A stretch of DNA of 63,562 nt from Sergeia podlipaevii (lineage: Eukaryota; Euglenozoa; Kinetoplastea; Trypanosomatida; Trypanosomatidae): NCBI GenBank assembly GCA_030849805.1, contig JASANZ010002175.1:1-63562 (forward strand). Reading direction: 5' to 3'. Shown in pieces: positions 27,418 to 37,288 of the stretch; the stretch's first letter is position 1, and each line of letters opens with the position of its first letter. The notes under the pieces were generated by a model. It saw only the letters and a program-made list of their open reading frames with translations, did not search any database and was not told where the DNA came from. The position numbers and the translations under genes were made by a program.

Positions 27418-30063
27418 ATGGCCACAAAGTTTAGCCCAGAAGTGGAAAGGGCTATCGCAGAGGTGTGTCCACCACGCGACCCGTTTGACTCCGCCAGTTT
27501 TGACCCCATTGAATATTTGAACCAGCGGTTTTCAGACGAAAGTTCCCTCATCGCGCTCCCCACATTTATTGACGAAACGAACAGGCATCTTAGGCAAACC
27601 GAGCATGACCTGCTCAAAGCCGTGGAGGCACAAGCTATCAACGCCACAGACGCTGAAAGCGACCTTGTCGGTGCCAAGCTGGCCGTGGAGGAGCTCTACG
27701 AGCGTGTCTCTGACATCAAGACCAAGGCGTCACAGAGCGAAGAGACTGTCAAGGAACTGTGCCACCACATTCGCGAGCTCGACACAGCCAAGACAAATCT
27801 CACGACGAGCATTAACACGCTGCGATCTATTCAACTGTGGATGCTGCAGCTGCAGGCACTTTCTACTGCTTTCGACCGCAGACGCTATATACAGTGCCGC
27901 GACGCGTTGCAGGAGGCGAAGAAGTACTCAGCCTCCTTCGAGCCCATGAAGGACCTCCCCAAGGTGAAGGAGCTGAACGACAAGCAGTCCCAGCTGTGTC
28001 GCCAGATCGAGTACTATATTCGTAACACTGTCTTTGCTGATCCCAACGCGGAGGATATGGATGAAAGTGCCATGGCAGACGCATGCGCGGTAGTCGATCT
28101 GATGGACAAGACTTGTGTGCAGAAAATACGGGACCGCTTTATCGAGAAGGCGCTGGAAACCTATGGGATGCGCTTCAAGCGAGGAACAGACGACGCAAAA
28201 CTCGAGCGCACGGAGCGGCGATACGTCTACATCCGCACGCTGCTCGAACACTACTCGGGGCTCTTCAAGCGAGTCTTTCCCAAGCACTGGTGCGTCCCCC
28301 AGGAACTGTGTGTTACCTTCTGCCTCCGTACGAAGGACGAGTTAGACTTCCAACTTCGGGAGTCTGTTGGGACAATGGACATTGCGGTGCTCACTTATGT
28401 ACTGCAGAAGACCAGCGATATTGAGCGCGATCTGACGCAGATGATGGCGTGGAAGGACGACTTCTCCGGCCGTGACGAGCTTCCAGTGTATCGCTACAAC
28501 GGCATGATTCTCTCTGCCTTTAAGGAGCACATGGGCGTTTTTGTGCGTAACGAGGACAAGCTCATGGGTGATGCTCTTGCGCAACCCCTGATTGGATCTG
28601 GCGATGCCACCTGCCACGGCTGGAACGGAGAGGAAGACGTCCGCGTGGGCGCCACGCTGTCCATGGCGGAAGACATTTTTGTCTTTATCAAGGAGAGTCT
28701 CAAGCGCTCGTTGCGTACCTCACAGCAAGACGTGTTGCTGGATATGGCGGCTGTGTGGCGCAAGCACCTTATTCGCTTTGCCAACAGCATGGCGGCGCTG
28801 CTGCCGAATCCTGCTGCTACCCCTATTCAAATACGACACGCATGCATCATTGTCAACACCGCCGACATGTGTCAGGCGACTAGCAATGATCTCGGGGATG
28901 AAGTGTGTGCGCGTAGCGAAGCCCCTGCACGCGAAGTGGCCTTTAATCAAGTTGTAGACACCTTCGCCGCGCTTTATAGCCGCTCTGTACTTGCCATTGT
29001 GCATGGCGTGGAACGCACGTTGTCCCCGCTAATGGTGCAGTACGACAGCGGCGCCTTCATGACAAAGCGCGACCGCGACAGCCCGCAGGATGAGTCGCCG
29101 CTCGTGAGAGGCATGACGACCATCTTGCATGACATGGTTCTCAACTGTGCCGCCGTGCTAAGCACCGCCACACTACGATTTCTCCTTGATAAAACAGCCG
29201 CTGCAGTCATCCCTCGTTATAGCAACTCCCTGTACCGCCTGAAGCACATCTCAGTGGAAGCTGTGAGCGCAATGCGGGTTGACTCCGCAGCCTTTGAGAA
29301 GGTGTTCTTGCAGCTACCCAACTACAACGACCCCGAGCGATTCCCTGCTTCTCAGCTGACGAGCTACATGAAGCTTGTCCGCCGCGAATTTGATGAACTG
29401 AATAGGGCCTTGAAGATTCTTCAGGTGGACGCCCGTGCAGCGTCTTTCATTGATGTGTACTACGAGGTAACGCTGCCGGAGGACAGGTCCATCCAGAACT
29501 TTGTGCGTTTGGTTGAGCTAAAAGGCCTCACACGAGAGGAGGTGCGGTCCTCGATCGCAAAATTATCGAAGCGCGGAGTGGTGGAAGCCACGCGTCGTGA
29601 TCTTGTTCGTGAACAGGCTCTTAGCATCGCCACTGGGTCCGCTGCCGCCCCGAATGCCAGCTCTACGAACACCACTGCACCCGCTTCTCCTGCAGGTGGT
29701 GGTGGCATTAGCTTTACTGCCTTTCTCTCGCGCGACTCCGGCAGCAGTGGTGCACAAGCCACAGGCGGAAGTGCAGCCACTGGCAGCGGCGGTACCGCGC
29801 AGGGTGCGGCATCTCCCACTGCCACCGGCGCCTCAACAGGGTTCTCGCTTTCTAACTTCATGAGCAATATTGGTGGCGGTGACGCCAAAGCGGCTGCTGC
29901 AGTTGCAGCTCAAGCAAACGCGTCTGCCTCTTCCCCCACAGGGAAAGCAGGGTCGGCATCCGCGGGAGGAGCAGCAGGGCAGGAAGAGACTCTTGGCTCG
30001 CGGTTTGCCAATAACATATTTAGCAAGTTCAAGAAGGGCGAGGATGGGAAGGACAAGAAGTGA
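27418..30063 (+). CDS. VPS53: GARP/EARP tethering subunit VPS53
   Basis: An 881-residue protein. The N-terminal block FDPIEYLNQRFSDESSL (about 29-45), the coiled-coil region to about 130 with VSDIKTKASQSEETVKEL, and LDTAKTNLTTSINTL correspond to the Vps53 N-terminal family. This is followed by a long helical-rod region to about 720. VPS53 with VPS51, VPS52 and VPS54 (or VPS50) tethers endosome-derived vesicles to the trans-Golgi or recycling endosomes. The last ~140 residues are Ala/Ser/Gly/Thr-rich low complexity with two similar hydrophobic patches (GISFTAFLSRDSG, GFSLSNFMSNIGG) and a basic end (FSKFKKGEDGKDKK). That tail is not typical of yeast or human VPS53 as I know it. Confidence 0.88.
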   Translation: MATKFSPEVERAIAEVCPPRDPFDSASFDPIEYLNQRFSDESSLIALPTFIDETNRHLRQTEHDLLKAVEAQAINATDAESDLVGAKLAVEELYERVSDIKTKASQSEETVKELCHHIRELDTAKTNLTTSINTLRSIQLWMLQLQALSTAFDRRRYIQCRDALQEAKKYSASFEPMKDLPKVKELNDKQSQLCRQIEYYIRNTVFADPNAEDMDESAMADACAVVDLMDKTCVQKIRDRFIEKALETYGMRFKRGTDDAKLERTERRYVYIRTLLEHYSGLFKRVFPKHWCVPQELCVTFCLRTKDELDFQLRESVGTMDIAVLTYVLQKTSDIERDLTQMMAWKDDFSGRDELPVYRYNGMILSAFKEHMGVFVRNEDKLMGDALAQPLIGSGDATCHGWNGEEDVRVGATLSMAEDIFVFIKESLKRSLRTSQQDVLLDMAAVWRKHLIRFANSMAALLPNPAATPIQIRHACIIVNTADMCQATSNDLGDEVCARSEAPAREVAFNQVVDTFAALYSRSVLAIVHGVERTLSPLMVQYDSGAFMTKRDRDSPQDESPLVRGMTTILHDMVLNCAAVLSTATLRFLLDKTAAAVIPRYSNSLYRLKHISVEAVSAMRVDSAAFEKVFLQLPNYNDPERFPASQLTSYMKLVRREFDELNRALKILQVDARAASFIDVYYEVTLPEDRSIQNFVRLVELKGLTREEVRSSIAKLSKRGVVEATRRDLVREQALSIATGSAAAPNASSTNTTAPASPAGGGGISFTAFLSRDSGSSGAQATGGSAATGSGGTAQGAASPTATGASTGFSLSNFMSNIGGGDAKAAAAVAAQANASASSPTGKAGSASAGGAAGQEETLGSRFANNIFSKFKKGEDGKDKK

Positions 30064-30617
30064 AATGGGAGTGAAGATATAGGAAGGGATAGAGGACGGC
30101 GCTTTGTTATTTTTGTGCTCTGGTGTGTATTATCTTTTTTTTTCTCTCTCTCAAGCGCTGAAACTGAAAAAGGAAAAAGAAATGCAACACATAAATCTTT
30201 TTTTGTTGTTGTTCCCCCACGTCAAGACAGACATTCTGTAAATGTTGCTCTTATGAAGGGCAACAAAGCACACGAAAAAGAAGAATAATGTTCTCTCTCT
30301 TTTTCCTTCTTGAGGATAGCATGTATTCAGTACATAGTATGTCTTCCTCTACCATCTGCATTCTCGTCCTCTCTGCATATACTATCTTTGATCAAGGCAG
30401 CAGCACAGTAGACAAGTATACTTCTAGATACACATACATACACACATACATCTATACATATATATTGCAGCAGAGTGGAGTAGTTGAGAGAGGGAGAAAG
30501 AGAAGGAGAATTTTGGAGGGTGCGATCTTTTTCTATCGTTGTTGTTATTGTGTGTGTGTGTGTGTGTGCTCTGCCATTATTATTTTTTACGTGTTAGGAA
30601 GAGCGCGCTCAGAAAAC
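30064..30617. other. Spacer upstream of the kinesin-like gene
   Basis: AT-rich spacer with a (TG)n run at 30549-30568 and a pyrimidine-rich tract ending in AG at 30596-30597. The frame of the next gene is open back to an ATG at 30288. That 110-codon extension covers the (TG)n and pyrimidine tract and lies before the acceptor, so it is probably untranslated. Confidence 0.6.
30569..30597 (+). promoter_or_regulatory. Trans-splice acceptor that sets the 30618 start
   Basis: A T-rich pyrimidine stretch (about 30569-30594) ends with AG at 30596-30597, and the next ATG is 30618. It decides against the upstream in-frame ATG at 30288. Confidence 0.6.
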
Positions 30618-33600
30618 ATGGAACACATCGCGACGATATTGCATTTGACGCTTCCCTCCGACTTATCAACCTACGTGACGCCAAAGACTCCAGAGGGGTC
30701 CTCTGCTCAGCAGCCCGTTCGTAACCGATGCCTGGTGGTTAAGGAGCTTTCTAACACTGTACGTCTCACCTTGACCGAGGCTGCGCTTCATCACCAAAGT
30801 TCCATCACGCACTCACCACCGCCCACCAGTGAGTTTCGGTTTGACGCCATCGCTGTCAGTCCCAACGATGCTCCCATTTCTGAGGCCTACATAACACCCA
30901 TTCTACAGCGCTTGTATCACTACGTGCAGGCCGGCAACAGTCGGAGTGACAGCGGCGAACAAGAGGACGACCAGGGAGGCGAATGCAGCTCCGCTACAGT
31001 TCTCGTACACGGCAACTCCTCTACAAATCGTGAGGATCTGTTTCATTCGCTTTTGCTGAATGCTACTTTTGTGCTCAAGCACGGAGAGGAAATGGGCACT
31101 TTCACTAAACCTTCATCCTCATCATCAACCGTGGCAGCAGCATCACCTTTGCCATCGTCATTGCCTCTGCCCGCGGTAGAAGTCGGCTTTAGCGTCGCCG
31201 ACCTGTACGATGCATGGCAAGTAGGAGATGTACTAGACCCTCACAGCGCTGTGCATGTGAAAAGGCATCCTGCCAGCACGTCTCCACAGCGCTTTCAGCC
31301 CCTGCACCGCAGCCAACCACATTGCCGTTTTGCAGAAGGTCGTCGTAGCAGGGCCGCTTCCGTAGACGTCGCTGAGCACTCGTTGCAATCGCTTTCTGAC
31401 GCTCTGGCACCCTCATCGCGGCGGAAACAAAACAAGTGGCCAGAGCCAATTGACGCGTCACTGGCGCGTATTTTGGCAGCGGTGAGGTCACCGGGATCGC
31501 TAACAGCAGACAAGGAACGGGAGAAGCACAGGGCTAATTCGTGTCTTGTCTGGACATTTATTCTTCGCTCTTTACAGGATAGCGGCGACGGTGCTGCTAC
31601 AGGGACTCCAGCGCGGTGGGACGAGAACAACACGCGATCGCCAGGTGCGCGTAGTCTTCTTCTTCTAAATGACGACTCTCAAGATACCACGCAATGTGCC
31701 AGTGGTGGGGGAAGATCTGTGCCCAGGCAACGGGAAGCTCGACTGCACTTGGTACTGCTCCCTGACAGCGACGCGCAGCGGCAGTCGCGGAAGACTAAGA
31801 GAGAGCTGGATGCCATCGCTTCTGCGCTTCATGCTCTGCGCACATCAGGTTCAGAAAAGGAGAAGTTAAATGGTGTCGCCACTGTATGTCGTCAGGCGCT
31901 GCGAGATTCATCTCTTCTTTCCTACCTATGTGCGTCATCACGACTTCCAGTGGTCATGGCGAGTGTGGGGGGCAAGGATGGCGGTGGTGATACGCAAGCG
32001 ATCAACAGTAGCCTGCAGCGAACCCTAGGACATGTAATGACGATTGTCTGCCTCAACTCCTGCCACGCGCAGTATTACCAGGCGAGGTCAACATTTCTGT
32101 GGTTGCATCGCTTCCACAATGGTGCTGCTGCCGCTGCTGCTCCCGCTAGTCTTCCTCCGTCTAGTCCCGCGTTTCCACTTGGTCAGACACATCAAGACAC
32201 GAATGCGGCATCTTTCTCCTTGGCAAGACAGGAAGACAATCGAGAGGAGGATGAAGAGGTGAGTCCACGTACACCACCTGTTCAGACACCGCGAGGCTCT
32301 CTTTCTGCTACCTACGTTGTTGAGATCGCAGAAAAGCATCAAGTAGGCGAGAAGAAGAAAAGTGCAACCACGTCGTTGACGCCCATGGAACTATCTGCGT
32401 GTCTTGTGGATGCGAGCACCAACACTGAAGCAGAGCAGCAGCCACGGACGCAGCGCATGCCTGATATCTCGCAGTGTGTGCAACAACGTGACAAAGAGAA
32501 GATAGCGCCAAGGACAATGGTGAGCACATCGCATGAAGAGTGTGAGCAGGAGGACGCTTTCTGCGTACAGCGGCCCTCAGCACCATTGCCTGCTACTTCT
32601 CAAAGGGGAGAAAGTGAAGTGATATGTGATGCGGCTATTATCGAGCAACTCTCTGAAAACAACGCACTCCTCCTGCGAGAAAACGAGTTACTGCGGCGAT
32701 ACGTGACACGTCTCAACGGAAGTGATGAAGCAGCGGCCGCACACTCGCGGGAGAGGCGACGCATGGGTGCTCAATCGCCGCTGCCCGTAAATGCAGTACT
32801 TGCATCTGAGGACCGCCTCTACTGCTCTCGTCCGCACCACAACTACCAACATCATGAAGACGACCTTCACAACTCTACAGAATGTAGTCACGCTGACGTA
32901 GCACGCCCACGAGTGACGGTTGCTGCCCATAGCGTCTCAGTTTCTACCAGATCGACCACTGATGCTGAGAGACTCCGACTTCTGCGGCCCCTGATTGCAC
33001 AGCTAGTGCGTGTATCCTGTCGCATCTTCAATGGGTGGCCGTTAACGCCGGCTTCTTTGCCGCTACAATCGCGATCCTCCTCTTCACCGTCACGAAGTAG
33101 CAGGCATTGTCGTCACGGAGGCAGTGGTGCATGTGCTGCCGACGTTCATGCAGAGCAGGAGCCGACCTTTAGCGATGGCAAAGAGGACTACCCGGAACAG
33201 TTTTTGCAGACATTAAAAGCGATCGATGCATGCATGAACAAACCAGGAGTAGAGAGGGACCTCACTGGCAATACCACCGTTTCTGTACCGCCGTTTGATC
33301 ATTCCCTTGATTATGAAAACGGTGCTGTTGCTGCTACAGTCACAGGCGCGAATCAGCTTTACTATCCTTCCGCTAAGGGTGTCGAGCCAGACGCACGGAC
33401 TCCTAGACGCTATGATGGTGGCACTAGCCAACAACACGGTGCCCTTCCGCGATGCGCACTGACGCGAGAGGCGGAGCTTGAGGCAGACATAGTCCGACTG
33501 CGCCAGCGACTTAGCCACTATGGCCCGCGACTGAGTGTGCTACACGAACAAGTTGCGTCACCTCTCACGGAAGGAATCGCTATCTTGGAGCAACGAATGA

Positions 33601-33686
33601 TTGACCGCCGTAAGCGTCAAGAAGAACGGTGCCGCGAACGCGGGCGACTTCTTGCCAAAATGGAGGTCCAGCTTCAACGAAGATGA
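30618..33686 (+). CDS. Divergent kinesin-like protein with degenerate motor domain (putative pseudo-kinesin)
   Basis: A 1022-residue protein. Residues 72-500 follow the order of a kinesin motor. FRFDAIAV (73-80) and ITPILQRLYHYVQAGN (92-107) align with the early motor core. TVLVHGNSSTNRED (127-140) sits where AYGQTGSGKT should be. FSVADLYDAW (191-200) matches the S-x-x-E-I-Y-N-E strand, REKHRANSCLVWTF (301-314) the switch I N-x-x-S-S-R-S-H site, and LHLVLLPDSDAQ (376-387) the LVDLAGSE switch II. ALRDSSLLSYLC (427-438) resembles Y-R-x-S-K-L-T-x-L-L, and HVMTIVCLN to FLWLHRF (472-499) the last strand and helix. The Walker Lys and switch residues are absent, so ATP hydrolysis is unlikely. A leucine-rich coiled coil lies near 668-705 and a basic coiled coil closes the protein (about 955-1022). 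Confidence 0.7.
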   Translation: MEHIATILHLTLPSDLSTYVTPKTPEGSSAQQPVRNRCLVVKELSNTVRLTLTEAALHHQSSITHSPPPTSEFRFDAIAVSPNDAPISEAYITPILQRLYHYVQAGNSRSDSGEQEDDQGGECSSATVLVHGNSSTNREDLFHSLLLNATFVLKHGEEMGTFTKPSSSSSTVAAASPLPSSLPLPAVEVGFSVADLYDAWQVGDVLDPHSAVHVKRHPASTSPQRFQPLHRSQPHCRFAEGRRSRAASVDVAEHSLQSLSDALAPSSRRKQNKWPEPIDASLARILAAVRSPGSLTADKEREKHRANSCLVWTFILRSLQDSGDGAATGTPARWDENNTRSPGARSLLLLNDDSQDTTQCASGGGRSVPRQREARLHLVLLPDSDAQRQSRKTKRELDAIASALHALRTSGSEKEKLNGVATVCRQALRDSSLLSYLCASSRLPVVMASVGGKDGGGDTQAINSSLQRTLGHVMTIVCLNSCHAQYYQARSTFLWLHRFHNGAAAAAAPASLPPSSPAFPLGQTHQDTNAASFSLARQEDNREEDEEVSPRTPPVQTPRGSLSATYVVEIAEKHQVGEKKKSATTSLTPMELSACLVDASTNTEAEQQPRTQRMPDISQCVQQRDKEKIAPRTMVSTSHEECEQEDAFCVQRPSAPLPATSQRGESEVICDAAIIEQLSENNALLLRENELLRRYVTRLNGSDEAAAAHSRERRRMGAQSPLPVNAVLASEDRLYCSRPHHNYQHHEDDLHNSTECSHADVARPRVTVAAHSVSVSTRSTTDAERLRLLRPLIAQLVRVSCRIFNGWPLTPASLPLQSRSSSSPSRSSRHCRHGGSGACAADVHAEQEPTFSDGKEDYPEQFLQTLKAIDACMNKPGVERDLTGNTTVSVPPFDHSLDYENGAVAATVTGANQLYYPSAKGVEPDARTPRRYDGGTSQQHGALPRCALTREAELEADIVRLRQRLSHYGPRLSVLHEQVASPLTEGIAILEQRMIDRRKRQEERCRERGRLLAKMEVQLQRR

Positions 33687-34037
33687 TGTGATGTCACTAT
33701 TGTGGCTTCTTCTTGTTGTTGTTTTTTTCCAAGTGCTCCTTTGCCGATTGAAACAAAGAAGGGAAAAAATTATTTGAAAGAAGCAAATCAACGAATATGA
33801 TGTGAAGAGAAAGAGGCAATCCTTGCTTGTTTGTTTTTTCTCTCTTAATATACGCATACATGATATGTGAACTATTATGTTTTTTTGGCTTTCACTTTTC
33901 TTGCGTGAATGTTTTTCTTAAAAAAAAAAAAACTATACAATAGAGCGCGTGCTATCAGCTAACACGCATACACACACATATACAAAATCAGTTTTTGTGG
34001 AAGCACAACACATAGTCAATTTAATATCCAATTTAGA
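33687..34037. other. Spacer upstream of CAP-Gly gene
   Basis: AT-rich spacer. A pyrimidine-rich stretch (33879-33919) is followed by an A-run and AG at 33942-33943, the likely acceptor. No gene is seen. Confidence 0.5.
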
Positions 34038-36455
34038 ATGTCCCTAGCTTCTTCAAATAACGACAAGAGACGGGACAGCGCTAGCTCCGCCTCACCTGAC
34101 AAGCATGCCACTGCAGCGGCTGAGAAACTTCTTGCCTCCTCGTGCCCTTATCCTCTAGAATCCTTTGTCTACGTATTGCCCGTTCCACCACAGCATGAGA
34201 AGCGACGTGGTATTCTGCGCTTCGTTGGTCCGGTGGACTTCGCGGATGGCGTCTGGGCAGGCATTGAACTTGTCGGGTCCTTTGGTAGAAACGATGGCAA
34301 CGTCAAGGGTCGCAAATACTTCCAATGCCTCCCCGGGCAAGGCCTCTTTGTGAAGCCTGAGCTGGTCGGTGACTACGGCGGGGCAAACGCAAGTGCTCCC
34401 GTCGTTACTGGCAGCAGCACTAGCAACCCACATGTAGCTGCACCTGAAACGACCACAGAACATGCAAGAGATGAGGAGAAGGGCAACGAGAAAAAGAAGC
34501 TGCTCTCCCCCTCTTCATCTGACGATCTTGTTGATTCACATGAGCTGGAGCGGGCCTCGCAGGGTATCATAGAGCAGCAAAAGATTGAGATCACGAAGCT
34601 CCACGAGAAACTGCGCACCGCGACAGAGCGAGCCGCAGTCTTGGAAGCTCAAGCACCATCTTCAGCATCAGCAGCAGCAGCTCAACATCGTAGCAGCGAC
34701 CGTGGTGATGAAGTCTCTCAAATCTCCTTAGAACTGCACAGTGCCGCTGCTCAGCGCAACGCACTTACTGCAGAGAAGGAGGCACTGCTTGCTCAAATCG
34801 CACAGGAAAGGAACGCGCGTGCTGCGGTGGAGGAGTCCTTTGTGAAAACGCAGAAAACTCTTGACGAGCTGCAGGTGCAGCATCGCAACGCTCTAGAAGC
34901 GCAGGAGCGACAAGTGCATCTGCACAAGGCAGAAAGTGAGAACCTGCAGCGTGCCATGGAAACTCTTCGGCAAGAAATGGAGAGGAAGGCGGCGCGAGAG
35001 CTGCCGCCTGTGGACGCTCTACCTTCACGGCCAGCCCCTCTGCCAGCCATGGAGTCAGACGGCACTCTTGTCAAAGAACTTCAGGAAGCCAATGCAGCAC
35101 TACAGAGTGCGCTCGACATGCGCGTTGCTGAGTGTGCCCAGCTAACTAGCATGCTGGATACCGCCAAAGCTACACTGAGCTCCAAAGAGACCCAATCAGA
35201 GGACACACTCAAGCATGCCCAGACGATACAGCAGCTGGAGGGTCAGCTCGTCACGCAGCAAAGACAACACGAAGAGAGTAGGCGTGAATGGACAGTTGCT
35301 TTAGACTCCGTCCGTACGGAGAAGGCTAGTGTCTTGCAGGAAGCCGACCTTTTGCAGGCACGCATAGCAGAACTTAATGAGCGCATGCGGTACCAGCAGC
35401 AGCAGCAGTTCCATGCGCCTGAGGTAGTAGGAGCGGCACAGACGAAGTTGGGGGCCGAGATGGCAGAGCTGCAGGAGCTTTATGGTCTCCTGGAAGAAGA
35501 ACTTGGGCATGAGAAGGCACAGTCCGATGGCCTTGCATGCCAGCTCAAACACGCGCAACGTGAACGGGAGACGGAGCACAAAACGCTGATTGAGCAAAAG
35601 CAAACGCTGGAGAACCTGCTGCAACACGAGGGCAACCAGCTCCGTGACGCCACCAGACGCTGCGAGCAGCTACAGGAGCAGCTCAAGGGAGCGCAGGCGG
35701 CTCTGTACGCTATGGAGGCTGCACGGCACAAGGACGCGGCCGCAGCCTCTCTCGCTCTTTCCCACTTTCCTGCTTTAGATGTTGAGCAGGCCGTCGATGA
35801 GGAGGGAGGTAGTCAACACCCAACTGTTGATGCACTGCTGTCACAGCTCGATGCCGCCCGGTTGCGCATCTTCCAACTCACCAAGGAAGCGGAGACGGCG
35901 GCAGTGCTGCAGGCTCAGTGTGATGAGCTCGGGAAGGAACTTGACGCCCTACGTGTGCGGCAGCGTAAAAGAGAACTTGCGCTGGTCGAGGACTACGAGG
36001 AGGCGGTTCAGCAGCTGCGCAAAGGAAAAGAAGAGGCGGAACAGGCTTGCGCGGAGGCACGCGCGCAGCTTCGTGAGAATGGCGACAAAGACAACAACAG
36101 TGGTCGCTGCCGCCGCAGCCACAAGGGCCGTTCGCAGCACGATAGGGGCAGCGAGCTGCTCAGCGGTGAAGAGCGGCTGCGGTATGAGCGGCAGTTGGCG
36201 TCACTGCAGCTGAAGGTGTTACTTCTGCAGTCTGGGCTTGCTGGCGGCTGTGTGCCTGTACTTCCGAGAGCCGCTGGCACCGCTCCTTTTGGTTGTAGTG
36301 CTTCACGACCGCTGGAGACGTTGGCTCAACGTGCACGCGCGGAGATTGCACTAACGCGGCAGCAAGTGCTTGGCGGCGCCGCTGCTGGTGGTATACTGGA
36401 CTTCTCTACGTCTGAGGCTTGCGCAACTTCGGCGCGAAAGATGTTTCATGCCTGA
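34038..36455 (+). CDS. CAP-Gly domain coiled-coil protein (putative microtubule plus-end/dynactin-type)
   Basis: An 805-residue protein. A CAP-Gly domain covers about residues 44-112: RRGILRFVGPVDFADGVWAGIEL, with W73, then GRNDG at 83-87 in place of the canonical GKNDG, and KYFQCLPGQGLFVKP. This fold binds C-terminal EEY/F-type tails of alpha-tubulin and EB proteins. A Ser/Asp/Glu linker (about 115-170) precedes a long coiled coil (about 175-640) rich in Gln, Glu, Leu and Ala, resembling CLIP-170 or p150-Glued. A basic segment (CRRSHKGRSQHDRG) and a short C-terminal helical end complete it. Neighbours at 30618 and 40181 are also microtubule-related. The match to a particular CAP-Gly subfamily is unresolved. 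Confidence 0.88.
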   Translation: MSLASSNNDKRRDSASSASPDKHATAAAEKLLASSCPYPLESFVYVLPVPPQHEKRRGILRFVGPVDFADGVWAGIELVGSFGRNDGNVKGRKYFQCLPGQGLFVKPELVGDYGGANASAPVVTGSSTSNPHVAAPETTTEHARDEEKGNEKKKLLSPSSSDDLVDSHELERASQGIIEQQKIEITKLHEKLRTATERAAVLEAQAPSSASAAAAQHRSSDRGDEVSQISLELHSAAAQRNALTAEKEALLAQIAQERNARAAVEESFVKTQKTLDELQVQHRNALEAQERQVHLHKAESENLQRAMETLRQEMERKAARELPPVDALPSRPAPLPAMESDGTLVKELQEANAALQSALDMRVAECAQLTSMLDTAKATLSSKETQSEDTLKHAQTIQQLEGQLVTQQRQHEESRREWTVALDSVRTEKASVLQEADLLQARIAELNERMRYQQQQQFHAPEVVGAAQTKLGAEMAELQELYGLLEEELGHEKAQSDGLACQLKHAQRERETEHKTLIEQKQTLENLLQHEGNQLRDATRRCEQLQEQLKGAQAALYAMEAARHKDAAAASLALSHFPALDVEQAVDEEGGSQHPTVDALLSQLDAARLRIFQLTKEAETAAVLQAQCDELGKELDALRVRQRKRELALVEDYEEAVQQLRKGKEEAEQACAEARAQLRENGDKDNNSGRCRRSHKGRSQHDRGSELLSGEERLRYERQLASLQLKVLLLQSGLAGGCVPVLPRAAGTAPFGCSASRPLETLAQRARAEIALTRQQVLGGAAAGGILDFSTSEACATSARKMFHA

Positions 36456-37288
36456 GAGGGAAAGGACATTTACTTTTCATGTGATTTTGTGGTTGGCATG
36501 CTTGCATTTTTTTTTCTATTTTTTTTTTTAAAGAGAGAACCAGAGAAGTGAGAGGAAGGTAGCCAGTGCGCTCGCCACGTGGTACTCTCATTGTTGTACT
36601 GTCCAATATGGGGCACATATTTGTGATGCTCCAGAGAACAACAACAAAAAAAAAAATTACAGCCTTTTCCTTTTCACAAAGAACACGATTTTTTTTTCCT
36701 GTTCACACCTTTAGCATATGATTTAACTTTATTGCTTGTCCCCACCCCCTTTTCCCTTTTCACTAAATGCTTCTACTGTTTTTCTTCTCTTTTCCCCTTC
36801 CTATTGATGTGCTTCTTCTGTAACTGTTTTGAAGCGACTACAGAAGTTTTCAAATAACATTTTTATAAAAGGATAGATTCTATTGTTTAGTACTTTCTTC
36901 TCGCATTTAGTTTCAAACGGTAGTGCAATATAAGAAAGGGACGAGGGGCTGATTTCCTTCCTCTCACACGCTCACGTATATTTGTCTGTCTTTTTTTTTT
37001 CCTTCTTTGCATGTTCCGCTGAAAGAAAAAAAAAATCAGGTGCATACTGTCTCACATTGCTTTGCTTCTGGCATTTTCTTTTGTTTCTGCGGTCCTTCTC
37101 TTTTCATAGCTCTTCACAACAACAGCAACTATCATTGGAGCCTTTGCATGCACGAATATCTGCGTACGCTCGCTCTCCCTTTTATTTGTAGTCGTACATT
37201 GTTGAGAAAGGTTGTGTGTGTGTGTGCGTGCACGTAGGTGGCGTCTCTATTTTTTTTTTTTTTGGTAATCATTTTCTCTTTTTAGATA
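36456..37288. other. Spacer upstream of the 37289 gene
   Basis: AT-rich spacer with many T-runs (36508-36530, 36689-36697, 36991-36999), a TG-rich patch at 37213-37226, and a T-run at 37250-37263 before the acceptor at 37284-37285. No gene is seen. Confidence 0.5.
37247..37285 (+). promoter_or_regulatory. Polypyrimidine tract and acceptor three bases before an ATG
   Basis: A T-rich tract with AG at 37284-37285 immediately precedes ATG 37289. If used, only three genomic bases separate the spliced leader from the start codon. Confidence 0.6.

Noticed and set aside
30288..30617. 110-residue N-terminal extension of the kinesin-like protein
   Set aside because: It is T-rich, spans a TG repeat and a pyrimidine tract, and ends before the likely acceptor at 30596-30597; it looks like spacer.
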